From Verrucomicrobia bacterium SCGC AAA164-E04 (GTDB lineage: Bacteria; Verrucomicrobiota; Verrucomicrobiia; Limisphaerales; AAA164-E04), in assembly GCA_000383715.1 (NCBI GenBank), contig KB911839.1, positions 124,001 through 188,000 on the forward strand: a DNA stretch of 64,000 bases. Reading direction: 5' to 3'. Below, in pieces: positions 45,435 through 53,633 of this stretch. The translations under genes were made by a program, and so were the position numbers. How positions within the stretch are numbered: position 1 is the stretch's first letter; every line of letters begins with the position of its first letter. A model generated the notes under the pieces. The model did no database searches and had not been told where the DNA came from. It was given only the letters and a program-made list of their open reading frames with translations.

Positions 45435-46349
45435 TCAGGAAAGGACTTTGCGAACATTGACGAGCAGGGCCTGTGTCCTTTTGATGCCCTCCATTTCTGG
45501 GATCTCTCTGCCCTCATACTCGATACCGACATAACCGCGGTATCCAGAATTGATGACGATATTCATCATCTTGTAATAGTCTGTGTGGGTATCATTGCCG
45601 TGTTTGTTAAAGTCGTAAGACTTGGCGCTCACGGCGAATGCGAAGGGCATTAGCTCTTTAACTCCCTTGTAATGGTCGTAAACTTCGTCATTTGAAATCC
45701 TGAAGTTTCCGAAGTCTGGCAGAGTTCCACAGTTTCGGAGGTTGACCCTGCGCATCACTGAAGCAAGCCAGGCTCCGTTCGACGAGAGTCCCCCGTGATT
45801 TTCCACAATCACGTTTAGACCATGGTCGGCTGCATAGGTGGAGAGGCGTGCAAGACCATCGGCGGCGAGTTTGATTTGCTCTCCGTAGTCGCCACTAGAA
45901 CCAGCGTTCACACGGATCGAGTGGCATCCAAACGTCTTTGCTGCTTCGATCCACTTGTAGTGATTTTCGATAGCCTGAGTCCTTTTCCTGGCGGAGGGAT
46001 CACCGATCATACCCTCGTTGTCGCACATGATGAGAAGCTGTTTTACTCCATGATCATTGGCGCGTTTGTTGAGGTCGTTCATATAATCTTTATCGCTCAC
46101 ATGATCCGCCAGGAATTGGCTGCTGTATTCGATAGCTTCGATGTTGAAACTTTCCTTGGCTATCTTAGCAAAGTCCCTCGAATCCTTGTCGTTGTTTCGA
46201 AAGGCTCTATGTAGCGACCACTGTGCCAGTGAGATTTTGTAGGGTAGCTCGTTGTCGGGATGAGCTGCGAATAGTTTGCAAAGGCTGGCGGGGAATGCCA
46301 GGGCCAAACCTGCCATACCACTAACTTTGGTGAAATCTCTTCTATTCAT
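45435..46349 (-). CDS. Sugar-phosphate isomerase/epimerase-family TIM-barrel protein, Tat-exported
   Basis: I start at the ATG at 46349 (304 aa; MNRRDFTKVSGMAGLALAFPASLCKLFA), a twin-arginine-type signal; an ATG two codons upstream and a TTG further on are less good. The barrel has ISLAQWSLHRAF, FNIEAIEYSSQFLADH, GVKQLLIMCDNEGMIGDP, GCHSIRVNAGSSGD, LNVIVENHGGLSSNG, and GYRGYVGIEYEGREIPEMEGI, with Glu and His residues in the AP-endonuclease-2/xylose-isomerase-like metal site. This family includes 3-keto-glycoside enzymes in PVC bacteria as well as sugar epimerases. Given Gfo/Idh/MocA and DUF1080 genes elsewhere in the window, a keto-sugar role is plausible, but it is an inference. Confidence 0.88.
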   Translation of the reverse strand: MNRRDFTKVSGMAGLALAFPASLCKLFAAHPDNELPYKISLAQWSLHRAFRNNDKDSRDFAKIAKESFNIEAIEYSSQFLADHVSDKDYMNDLNKRANDHGVKQLLIMCDNEGMIGDPSARKRTQAIENHYKWIEAAKTFGCHSIRVNAGSSGDYGEQIKLAADGLARLSTYAADHGLNVIVENHGGLSSNGAWLASVMRRVNLRNCGTLPDFGNFRISNDEVYDHYKGVKELMPFAFAVSAKSYDFNKHGNDTHTDYYKMMNIVINSGYRGYVGIEYEGREIPEMEGIKRTQALLVNVRKVLS

Positions 46350-46972
46350 GGGCATCGTTCTTAGCTGTTGAATGGGGTTGTTCAACAATGAGTGGCGCTG
46401 CCTTTCAGGTCAATGGTTTCTTTATCCTTAGTGTCCGAAGGCGCACTGGCAATGCCGTGCTGACTTGGAGGGTGAATTCTCCAAGTAGCCCTTAAACCGC
46501 GCAATCAGGCGAGTGCATCAGGGATCAAGTAACTAAATGATTACCACAAGAATATTGGAAATGCCTCCATCCTGCAAAGTCTATCGAGACAAAAGTACGG
46601 GAGGAAAACCCAATTATTAATATCTGCAAGCAGCTTGTTTTCAAAGGGGTCTAATTTCCGAACACGGCGCTGTAGACTGGCATTTTCCTTGATAGTTGGA
46701 GTGTGGTGAGTGGGATATCTCAAACTGCTTGAAATCAATATGCCGCGATACTGTTTTATTACCAATGAAGCGTAATATCCCAATATCAGGGTGTAATTGG
46801 TATTTAAACCCCTTGCAGTTTGGATTCTTCTTGTTGGAGATGACTATAAGGTCTGTTTTTGGTCTGATTAATATCCAGCCTTCTCAAGCGGAGCGTGTGG
46901 CGCGGCTGAAATAGGCCTCCTCTAACAGTTGGAGGCAGAAGCACCGGTCGCGGGCCTACAACTCCTCAGGAC
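46350..46972. other. Gene-poor stretch of about 620 bases
   Basis: No convincing gene is seen. A minus-strand 80-codon frame (46541-46783) has no family resemblance. A short inverted repeat GCCTCC/GGAGGC (46915-46936) lies before the stop-proximal side of the sulfatase gene at 46973 and may help terminate it, but it has no T-tract. Confidence 0.45.
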
Positions 46973-48787
46973 TTATTTATTCGATTGTCTCTGATTGTTT
47001 GATTTGGATTCTTCGCGAGCTTTCTTACGCGCTTCGCGTTTCGCTTTTCTTTTTGCTTTGTTGTCTGAAGTTGCTTCATCAGTAACTCCCAGTTTTTTCT
47101 TCAAAGCTTCTGGCACCGTTACTGTTTTACCTTTTATTTTGAGTCGCTTAACAATGTTGATTTGTGTGTTAATTTGGCCGGGAGCAGTCGCGTTCCCTCC
47201 GGGAATGAACTCTCCAAAGGGACGACCAATGACTTCGAGGTCATGCTGCATGAGATATCGCATTTCTTTCATGCGAGTTATCTGACCTATATCATAGGCA
47301 AGGTTTTTCATTTCCTTCGGATCTCTCTTTAGATGATAGAGTTGATCTTCATCAAAAAATCCGGGGTGATCTGCTCCTCTAACCCCGATGCCCAAACGTC
47401 CAATATAGGACATGGCTTTTGGTAGGTTTTGCAGTGTGGCTCTTTTGATGGTGGCGATCTGGTCTTTGGTATAGCGGACGGCAATGTAGGACCAGTCTTT
47501 TGTGACCGTTGCCCGTGCAGCCCCCATTTCGAGATAAAGATGGCTCCGCCAATCTTTGGCTATTACGTTTTCAAAAAGAGGAGTGAGACTCTGTCCCTCA
47601 ACTCGGTAGGATTCTGGTTTCTCCACTTTACCCAGTTCGAAGAAAGTGGGAGCGAGGTCGATGTTCTGCACGAGTTCTTCACATACCTTCCCTGCTGGAA
47701 TTCTTTTTGGCCAACGCATGATCATGGGCACTTGACAACTACCATGTGAAAAGACGGATGCTTTGCCTTCGCGACCGTGATCCGGCGCAAAAATCACCAG
47801 CGTGTTGTCATCGATTCCGAGTTCCTTGAGCTTTCGGAGAATCGCCCCAAGCGAATCGTCGATCCACGCTTCACCTGCCACATGGCTGTTGGAATCGAAT
47901 CCTTTTTCAGTGATTGTTTTGAGAAGCTCTGCACGAGGTGTCATGACCTTTGAAAGGCTTTCAACTTTTCCCTCTCCCGTGATGAGCGGGTTGTCCATGG
48001 ACTTTCGCCAAGATTTGTCAGGGCCATGGAGCAGGGTGCTGCAAAGATGGAGGTAAAAGGGGCCGTCCTTGTTTTCTTCAATGAATTCCAGAGCTGCCAC
48101 CGTTGTCCACTCCGGGTTGTGCATGGAGTAGGGCGGCCGCACGTTTTCCGGGTAGACGTTCTTCGCCCAGGAAAATCCCAGTGTCTTGAGGTAACGACGC
48201 ATCCAGCGTTCGTTTTGTTTGAACTGAGCCGATGTTTCAGGCCCGGGAATCGCATCTTTGGGAATATTGATCCATTTGTCTTTTCTTTTGTAAAACTCAG
48301 GGAAATCCAAAATGGACGTGAGGTGAAATTTCCCAACAAATCCGGTTGTGTACCCGGCTTCGCGGAGAACATTTCCGACATTCGTTTTGTCGCGTTCCAG
48401 TGCGACATTGAAATTGGGAAGCCCCTGGTTTTCTTTGCCGCCTACCGCTTCGGCGTAAAGTTTGCTATGCGAATTACCAGCAAACCGACCGGTCAGGAAG
48501 CTGTATCGAGATGGAGTACAGACCGAGCTGCTGACGTAGGCGCGAGTGAATTTCATTCCTTCCTCCGCCATGCGGTCGAGGTTGGGAGTGTAAGTATCAC
48601 CTCCAAAGGCGGCAATGCTCGATGGGTTCTGATCGTCGATCAGGAACATGATAATGTTGGGCCTGCCTCCGGAAGAATTTCGTTTCAATGGGCCGGCATG
48701 AGCATGCGGAGCAATTGCGAGCAGCAGAAGGAGGAACAGGCGGATACAATGGGGCATGGTGTGTCTCGATTGACCTGGTCTTTTCAT
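46973..48787 (-). CDS. Sulfatase with a Lys/Arg-rich C-terminal tail
   Basis: I take the ATG at 48787 (604 aa), because the longer start at 48844 overlaps the preceding sulfatase gene; the stop-to-start gap is then 22 bases. A signal peptide (LFLLLLLAIAPHAHA) is followed by NIIMFLIDDQNPSSIAAFGG and SVCTPSRYSFLTGRF, with formylglycine Cys90 in C-x-P-x-R. TGFVGKFHLTS and IFAPDHGREG give further active-site residues. The last about 30 residues are almost entirely basic (NKAKRKAKREARKKAREESK), a predicted long helix outside the sulfatase fold. The tail could bind acidic polysaccharide or the envelope. First of three adjacent sulfatases by coordinate, last in transcription order. Confidence 0.94.
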   Translation of the reverse strand: MKRPGQSRHTMPHCIRLFLLLLLAIAPHAHAGPLKRNSSGGRPNIIMFLIDDQNPSSIAAFGGDTYTPNLDRMAEEGMKFTRAYVSSSVCTPSRYSFLTGRFAGNSHSKLYAEAVGGKENQGLPNFNVALERDKTNVGNVLREAGYTTGFVGKFHLTSILDFPEFYKRKDKWINIPKDAIPGPETSAQFKQNERWMRRYLKTLGFSWAKNVYPENVRPPYSMHNPEWTTVAALEFIEENKDGPFYLHLCSTLLHGPDKSWRKSMDNPLITGEGKVESLSKVMTPRAELLKTITEKGFDSNSHVAGEAWIDDSLGAILRKLKELGIDDNTLVIFAPDHGREGKASVFSHGSCQVPMIMRWPKRIPAGKVCEELVQNIDLAPTFFELGKVEKPESYRVEGQSLTPLFENVIAKDWRSHLYLEMGAARATVTKDWSYIAVRYTKDQIATIKRATLQNLPKAMSYIGRLGIGVRGADHPGFFDEDQLYHLKRDPKEMKNLAYDIGQITRMKEMRYLMQHDLEVIGRPFGEFIPGGNATAPGQINTQINIVKRLKIKGKTVTVPEALKKKLGVTDEATSDNKAKRKAKREARKKAREESKSNNQRQSNK

Positions 48788-48809
48788 GTCATTTCTTTCC
48801 CGGTTTGAT

Positions 48810-50279
48810 TTACCTGTGTTTGAATTCGGCACGTTTGCGCGCATCGGCCAGCAGCGAGTGCATCTGGCGACGTTGCTTGGCGAAACGCGGCTTGGATGCC
48901 AGGTTGTTGTCTTCGAACGGGTCGTTGATCAGGTCATACAGTTCGGCCTGATCCGCGCTTCCCCATTCACCGTAATGCCAACGTTGAGTGCGGATCGATC
49001 GGCCCAGGGTCTTGCCCCGGCTGACCACCGTGTATGCAGTCGAGCGACCTTTGGCGTTCGGGTCTTTGAGTAAGGGGGCAAGGCTTTTGCCCTGAAGTTC
49101 GTTCGGGCCGTTGATGCCGCACAATTCCACGAGAGTAGGGAACATGTCGACCAGCTCCACGAGCGCCTTACTCTCGGCACCGTCCTTCGTCAGGCCGGGC
49201 GCGCGGATGATCATCGGCACCCTCGCGCATTCCTCGAACAGCGTCACCTTTCCCCACTGTGCGTGCTCGCCCAGGTGATAGCCGTGGTCTGAGGTGAATA
49301 TGATGATCGTGTCTTCCCAGCGGCCGTTGCGCTCTAGCGCGTCAAAGAGCAGGGAAATCTGCGCATCGATGAAGGTGGTGCAAGCGTGGTAAGCCTGCAT
49401 GTACTTGCGACGTAACGCGTCGTTTTCTTTCTCCAATTCGAAACCAAACGCTTCGTATCGTTTGGAGATTGCCAGCGGAGGCCTGTTCTTCCAGTCGCCC
49501 TTCGGTGTCGGGCGGTATTCGATCGCGCTGAGCGGATACTGGTCGAAATATTTCTGTGGGGCCCAGAACGGCACGTGCGGTTTCTGGATGCCGCACGCGA
49601 TGAAAAACGGCTTGTTGGCGTGGGTTTTGTCGTCCAGCCACTTGGCAACCTGGCGCACGTTCTTGCCGTCCTTGTGCTGTTCGTCGCGCATCTGGGTCGG
49701 GCCGTATCCCGGCGGCGTCTGGCCGGCCAAGGCGCTGCGGTTTTCCTTGAGGTGGCGACGCCATGATCGATCGTCTTCGCCCCTGATTGGTCCGTGTTCA
49801 GCTTCGTAAGCCTTGCGGAGCTTCCTTTCGACGGGGTTTTCTTCGTTCTTGAATCTGATCACGTCGTGCCATGCAACGTCGCCCGGATCGGCCTTGGTGT
49901 TGTGAAAAACTTTACCCACGCTGGCCGTCCAGTAGCCGTTGGTCTTGAATACCTGTGGCATTGATTTCGTGTTGGGACGCACGTTGCGGATGTCCGACTT
50001 ATTGTTGAGGATGCCTGTCGATTCAGGGTAAAGCCCGCTAAGGAATGACGCCCGCGACGGGCCGCAGACCGGGTATTGACAGTAGGTACGGCCGAACGTC
50101 ATTCCCGCGGCTGCAAGCTTCTCCAGGCCCGGTGTCTTGAGCGGCTGGTACCCCGAGGTGCTGACGTGGTTGTTCAGGTCGTCGCAGACGATCAGTAATA
50201 CATTCGGGCGCTCTGAGCGATCCGCTGTGGCAACCATTACCCACAAACAGAAGATCGAAACTGAAATAAAAGTTTTCAT
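48810..50279 (-). CDS. Sulfatase, iduronate-2-sulfatase-like
   Basis: The start at 50279 (489 aa) gives a clean signal peptide (MKTFISVSIFCLWVMVATA); a longer ATG is at 50303. NVLLIVCDDLNNHVSTSGY is the classic iduronate-2-sulfatase N-terminus. YPVCGPSRASFLSGLYP supplies formylglycine Cys72. FFIACGIQKPHVPFWAPQKYFDQYP and FTSDHGYHLGEHAQWGKVTLFEECARVPMIIRAPG are strong family motifs. The C-terminus ends soon after the LYDLINDPFEDNNLA segment, at the usual length. Middle gene of the three-sulfatase run. Transcription order: 50334 gene, this gene, 46973 gene. Gaps are 54 and 22 bases, so an operon is likely. Confidence 0.96.
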   Translation of the reverse strand: MKTFISVSIFCLWVMVATADRSERPNVLLIVCDDLNNHVSTSGYQPLKTPGLEKLAAAGMTFGRTYCQYPVCGPSRASFLSGLYPESTGILNNKSDIRNVRPNTKSMPQVFKTNGYWTASVGKVFHNTKADPGDVAWHDVIRFKNEENPVERKLRKAYEAEHGPIRGEDDRSWRRHLKENRSALAGQTPPGYGPTQMRDEQHKDGKNVRQVAKWLDDKTHANKPFFIACGIQKPHVPFWAPQKYFDQYPLSAIEYRPTPKGDWKNRPPLAISKRYEAFGFELEKENDALRRKYMQAYHACTTFIDAQISLLFDALERNGRWEDTIIIFTSDHGYHLGEHAQWGKVTLFEECARVPMIIRAPGLTKDGAESKALVELVDMFPTLVELCGINGPNELQGKSLAPLLKDPNAKGRSTAYTVVSRGKTLGRSIRTQRWHYGEWGSADQAELYDLINDPFEDNNLASKPRFAKQRRQMHSLLADARKRAEFKHR

Positions 50280-50333
50280 GGTGAGATTTTTGGACATGAG
50301 CATGTATGGTGGATCGCGTTCACTATGAGCGGG

Positions 50334-51767
50334 TCATTTCAATGACCCAGGGGTTTGATTACTCTTCTCAGCTGCTCGTGCTTTGATGCGCTCAGCTTTC
50401 TTTTTCTCGCGGGCTGCTTTTTTCTCTTTGTTCGACATTTTTTTGGCTGGTGCAGTGGCATCTGGATTCCAGCGTTTTTCCTGCTTGCTTACAGGGGGAG
50501 CCATTTTGTCGAGCCATTCATTGTATTTGGCGGTGAGTTTGGTAACCACTTTCGGGTGTTTTTTTGAGAGGTTTGTTGTTTCGCTGAGATCTTTTTTGAG
50601 ATCGAAGAGTTCAATACGATTTTTCTCTGCGACCAATTTCCAATTTCCACTGCGGATGGCCCATTTTCCTTTTTCACCTGCGGAACTCCAATACAACTCC
50701 TCATGGAGCTTGTCGGTTTCACCTTTAAGGGCAGGCAGGATGCTTTTACCGTCCAGAGGCTTGTCTTTTGGCAAGGGAAGCCCGGCAGCGTCGAGAGCTG
50801 TGGCAAACAAATCAATCGACCACATGGGAACATCGCACTTTTTCCCTCCTTCCAGTTGAGCCGGCCAAGACACAATGAACGGGACATGGATTCCGCCCTC
50901 GTAATCCATTTGTTTGAAGCCGCGAAGAGGTGCATTGTTGGCGTGCATGGCACCTGAACCGCCATTGTCCGTGAGAAAGATGAGCAGTGTATTGTCAAAA
51001 ATATTGTGTTTCCTTAGTGAGTTCACAATCTCCCCAACACCCATATCCAGGTGTTTGATCATGGCCATCAGGGTGTCGCGTGTTTCGTCCCCGGTAACAT
51101 TCTTGATGTCTCCTTCCGGAGCCTCCGGTGGAGCATGTACTGCATTGTATGCGACATAGAGAAAGAAAGGGTCCTCCTTGTGGCGATCGATAAAATCGAC
51201 CGCTTCCTCGGTGATTCGAGTGGTGAGGTAGCCCTCTTCTTTGATGGGATTGAGGCCACGATAAATAGGGTGATCCATGTCCGAGTGGTCAAAGTAGGGG
51301 TGTGCCCCGCGACCCATGAAGCCATAGAACTCATCGAATCCGCGGTTCATGGCGTGGTATTCTGTGGTGAGTCCGAGATGCCATTTACCCAATGCCCCGG
51401 AGACGTAACCGGCTGGCTTGAGTCGCTGAGGAATAAACACCTCATCAAGCGGAATGCCAGATCCTCCTTCGCCGGCTGTATAGATTCCAAATCGTTGCTG
51501 AAAGCGACCCGTCATGAGTCCGGCACGTGTCGGCGAACACACGTGTCCACTGGTGTAGCCTTGAGTGCAGATGATGGATGAATGGGCCAGTGCATCGATG
51601 TTCGGTGTACTGACTTCCGGCGGGGAATACGGATTGTAGCTGACATCGGCATAGCCCTGGTCATCTGTGAGAATGATAACGATGTTTGGTTTCTCTTCCG
51701 CCAAGAGGATGGAGGGCATCCCAACCCAAATGAAGATTAGTGCTTGTAGGACGTTTTGTAATCTCAT
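50334..51767 (-). CDS. Sulfatase with a charged C-terminal tail
   Basis: The start at 51767 (MRLQNVLQ, 477 aa) is better than the TTG two codons upstream. After a signal peptide (NVLQALIFIWVGMPSILLA) comes NIVIILTDDQGYADVSY and HVCSPTRAGLMTGRF, with formylglycine Cys77 in C-x-P-x-R. LGKWHLGL, FLTDNGGSGAMHANNAPLRG and MDYEGGIHVPFIVSWPAQL are standard. The ending (KKMSNKEKKAAREKKKAERIKARAAEK) is a charged, predicted helical tail like that of the gene at 46973. First gene of the three-sulfatase operon. The substrate is not known; the arylsulfatase-A group is a fair guess. Confidence 0.95.
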   Translation of the reverse strand: MRLQNVLQALIFIWVGMPSILLAEEKPNIVIILTDDQGYADVSYNPYSPPEVSTPNIDALAHSSIICTQGYTSGHVCSPTRAGLMTGRFQQRFGIYTAGEGGSGIPLDEVFIPQRLKPAGYVSGALGKWHLGLTTEYHAMNRGFDEFYGFMGRGAHPYFDHSDMDHPIYRGLNPIKEEGYLTTRITEEAVDFIDRHKEDPFFLYVAYNAVHAPPEAPEGDIKNVTGDETRDTLMAMIKHLDMGVGEIVNSLRKHNIFDNTLLIFLTDNGGSGAMHANNAPLRGFKQMDYEGGIHVPFIVSWPAQLEGGKKCDVPMWSIDLFATALDAAGLPLPKDKPLDGKSILPALKGETDKLHEELYWSSAGEKGKWAIRSGNWKLVAEKNRIELFDLKKDLSETTNLSKKHPKVVTKLTAKYNEWLDKMAPPVSKQEKRWNPDATAPAKKMSNKEKKAAREKKKAERIKARAAEKSNQTPGSLK

Positions 51768-51792
51768 GTTCAATACTCAGGTTTTTCCGGGT

Positions 51793-51985
51793 TCAATTGG
51801 GTTGAGCGAGGTGAAAAAGATTTTCGATCTGTTCGTTGTTCAGCGAGGGTCCAAAGAAGGCCAGTTCGTCGATCCGCCCGTGCCAGAGGCCCAATCTTTA
51901 TTTTCGTTTCTTGCCACGGGACCCTACAGGAATTCCTCCGATGCTGAAAGGGTTATGCGGCCGTGCTTGAAATTCATTTAAAGTT
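51793..51985 (-). pseudogene. Remnant of a LamG-type domain
   Basis: On minus the frame LWHGRIDELAFFGPSLNNEQIENLFHLAQPN ends in TGA at 51793-51795, preceded after a stop by HNPFSIGGIPVGS. This is the closing part of a LamG domain (GRIDELAFFG...L). Nothing intact precedes it. It lies just upstream of the sulfatase operon and may be the trace of a lost LamG protein gene. Confidence 0.6.
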
Positions 51986-52041
51986 TTGAAGAAACAAGGG
52001 CTCCGTTTCTGTAAAGTCTCAAACCTTTGCTTGTCTTAAGG

Positions 52042-52194
52042 ATGGCAGACCATGGGGAATACGCCAGCGGTTACATCTGTACCAAAGAACAATACGGCCA
52101 GAGTGGATATGAAGACAGTCCGAGGGCTTCCAAAGTGGCACCCGACGTTGAGGCCCTTTTGCTGAACACCATGAGCCACCTGCTCCAGGAATAG
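52042..52194 (+). pseudogene. Short remnant, ceramidase-like C-terminus
   Basis: A 50-codon plus-strand frame codes ADHGEYASGYICTKEQYGQ, then GYEDSPRASKVAPDVEALLL and SHLLQE. The GY-x-x-T, GYE-x-S and APxxEALL elements recall the C-terminus of neutral/alkaline ceramidase-like proteins of PVC bacteria. No N-terminal part exists upstream. The assignment is weak. Confidence 0.35.
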
Positions 52195-52321
52195 AATAGC
52201 ATTTTCCTGAAACAGGAGAGGTTTCAAACCATTGACATCTTTTTAGTAGTGCTCAATGCTCTTTCCACATCAATGGTCAGGATTCTACCACGAGGGACGT
52301 TTCACACTTTTTACTCACACC

Positions 52322-53620
52322 ATGTCATTATCGCAGCAGGAAAAACAGTATAAACCAGGTTCCCAGGTGGGACCGGCAGGGCTATTGCTACGCGCGTCCA
52401 TTCCAGTCGTCATCTTGATCCTGGCCGTGGGTGGCTTCTTCCTTCTAGCCAAAAAAATGGACAAGGAGAAACCACCTCCTCCCAAGAAACAGGTTCTGAG
52501 AACCCGCATTGTTGAACTGGAATTAAGAGACTACCCGGTTTCCTTGAAAACACATGGGAACGTTCAGCCGCACATTGAAATAACCATTCAACCACAGGTA
52601 TCTGGATTGATCATCGAGCTCTCCCCCTCCTTCGAGGATGGAGCATTCTTCTCCCAGGGTGACGTGCTCATTCGATTGGATGCTGCCGATTATGAAACTG
52701 CCTTGCAGAGCGCCGAAGCCCGGCTGTTGGGAGCCAAAGCGAGCCTGGAACTCGCCAAGGCAAATCACGCGCGCAATGAAGAAGTCGTCAAAGAAAACCT
52801 GATTCCACAGACCGAGGCCGACTTGAGTGCTGCCAATTTGAAGCAAGCTGAAGCAGATGTTCAGTCCGCGGACGCCCAGGTCGCTCGGGCAAAACGTGAC
52901 CGGGAACGCACCGGTGTTCTGGCACCGTTTGATGGAAGGGTACGACAACGTCTGGTTGGGTTGGGCCAACTAGTTGGTGCTGGCACACCCCTGGGATCAA
53001 TCTTTGCCGTCGATTATGCAGAAGTAAGATTACCCATATCCAGCAGGGAACTGCCTTTTGTCGATCTTCCCAGCTTACTCGAAGATCCTCCCGTTCCGGT
53101 TGTCCTTCACGATGCTCTGGACATGTATTCCGGAAAGACATGGCAGGCCCGCATCATCCGAACTGAAGGTGCTTTGAACGAGGATTCACTCGAACTCTTT
53201 GCCATCGCGCGTGTGGATGATCCTTTTGCACGTTTGTCCGGAGACACTCCATTACGCATCGGACAACCCGTCACCGCCGTCATTCAGGGACGTGTTCTCA
53301 AAGACGTGTACGCTCTACCGCGTGTGGCAGTCCACGAACTAGATCAGATTAACCTGGTGAATGCCGCCGACCTCACTCTTTTTCGAAAGACCATTGAAAA
53401 ACTTTGGTCAGATGAAGAACACATTGTGGTGCAGGATACTTCGATTGAGAACGGAGCATGGCTGGCAACAACGCATTTGGTATATGCCCCAGATGGCACG
53501 AAGGTGGAGATCATCCCGGATGTGAATGACACCACAATGCCGGTTACCGAACCCAACGAAAACGAGAAAGCTGGAACCAATACCCAGAAAAACTCCTCCA
53601 ACTCGGACGGAAAATCATGA
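52322..53620 (+). CDS. RND efflux membrane-fusion (HlyD-like adaptor) protein
   Basis: I start at the ATG at 52322 (432 aa). A single transmembrane segment (RASIPVVILILAVGGFFLLA) anchors it in the inner membrane. The periplasmic part has LKTHGNVQPHIEITIQPQVSGLI (barrel-sandwich start), an alpha-hairpin rich in Ala, Glu and Lys (YETALQSAEARLLGAKASLELAKANHARNEEVVKENL), then RDRERTGVLAPFDGRVRQRLVGLGQLVGAGTPLGSIF and a membrane-proximal tail. The hairpin of about 60 residues is of normal type. It lies 13 bases before the RND permease gene, so it is the adaptor of that pump. No outer-membrane (TolC-type) factor gene is next to it; one must come from elsewhere. Transported compounds are unknown. 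Confidence 0.93.
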   Translation: MSLSQQEKQYKPGSQVGPAGLLLRASIPVVILILAVGGFFLLAKKMDKEKPPPPKKQVLRTRIVELELRDYPVSLKTHGNVQPHIEITIQPQVSGLIIELSPSFEDGAFFSQGDVLIRLDAADYETALQSAEARLLGAKASLELAKANHARNEEVVKENLIPQTEADLSAANLKQAEADVQSADAQVARAKRDRERTGVLAPFDGRVRQRLVGLGQLVGAGTPLGSIFAVDYAEVRLPISSRELPFVDLPSLLEDPPVPVVLHDALDMYSGKTWQARIIRTEGALNEDSLELFAIARVDDPFARLSGDTPLRIGQPVTAVIQGRVLKDVYALPRVAVHELDQINLVNAADLTLFRKTIEKLWSDEEHIVVQDTSIENGAWLATTHLVYAPDGTKVEIIPDVNDTTMPVTEPNENEKAGTNTQKNSSNSDGKS

Positions 53621-53633
53621 GTAGGCTCAAGAT

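Noticed and set aside
46541-46783. 80-codon minus-strand open frame in a gap
   Set aside because: No recognisable family and no start signal; could be a relic but cannot be supported.
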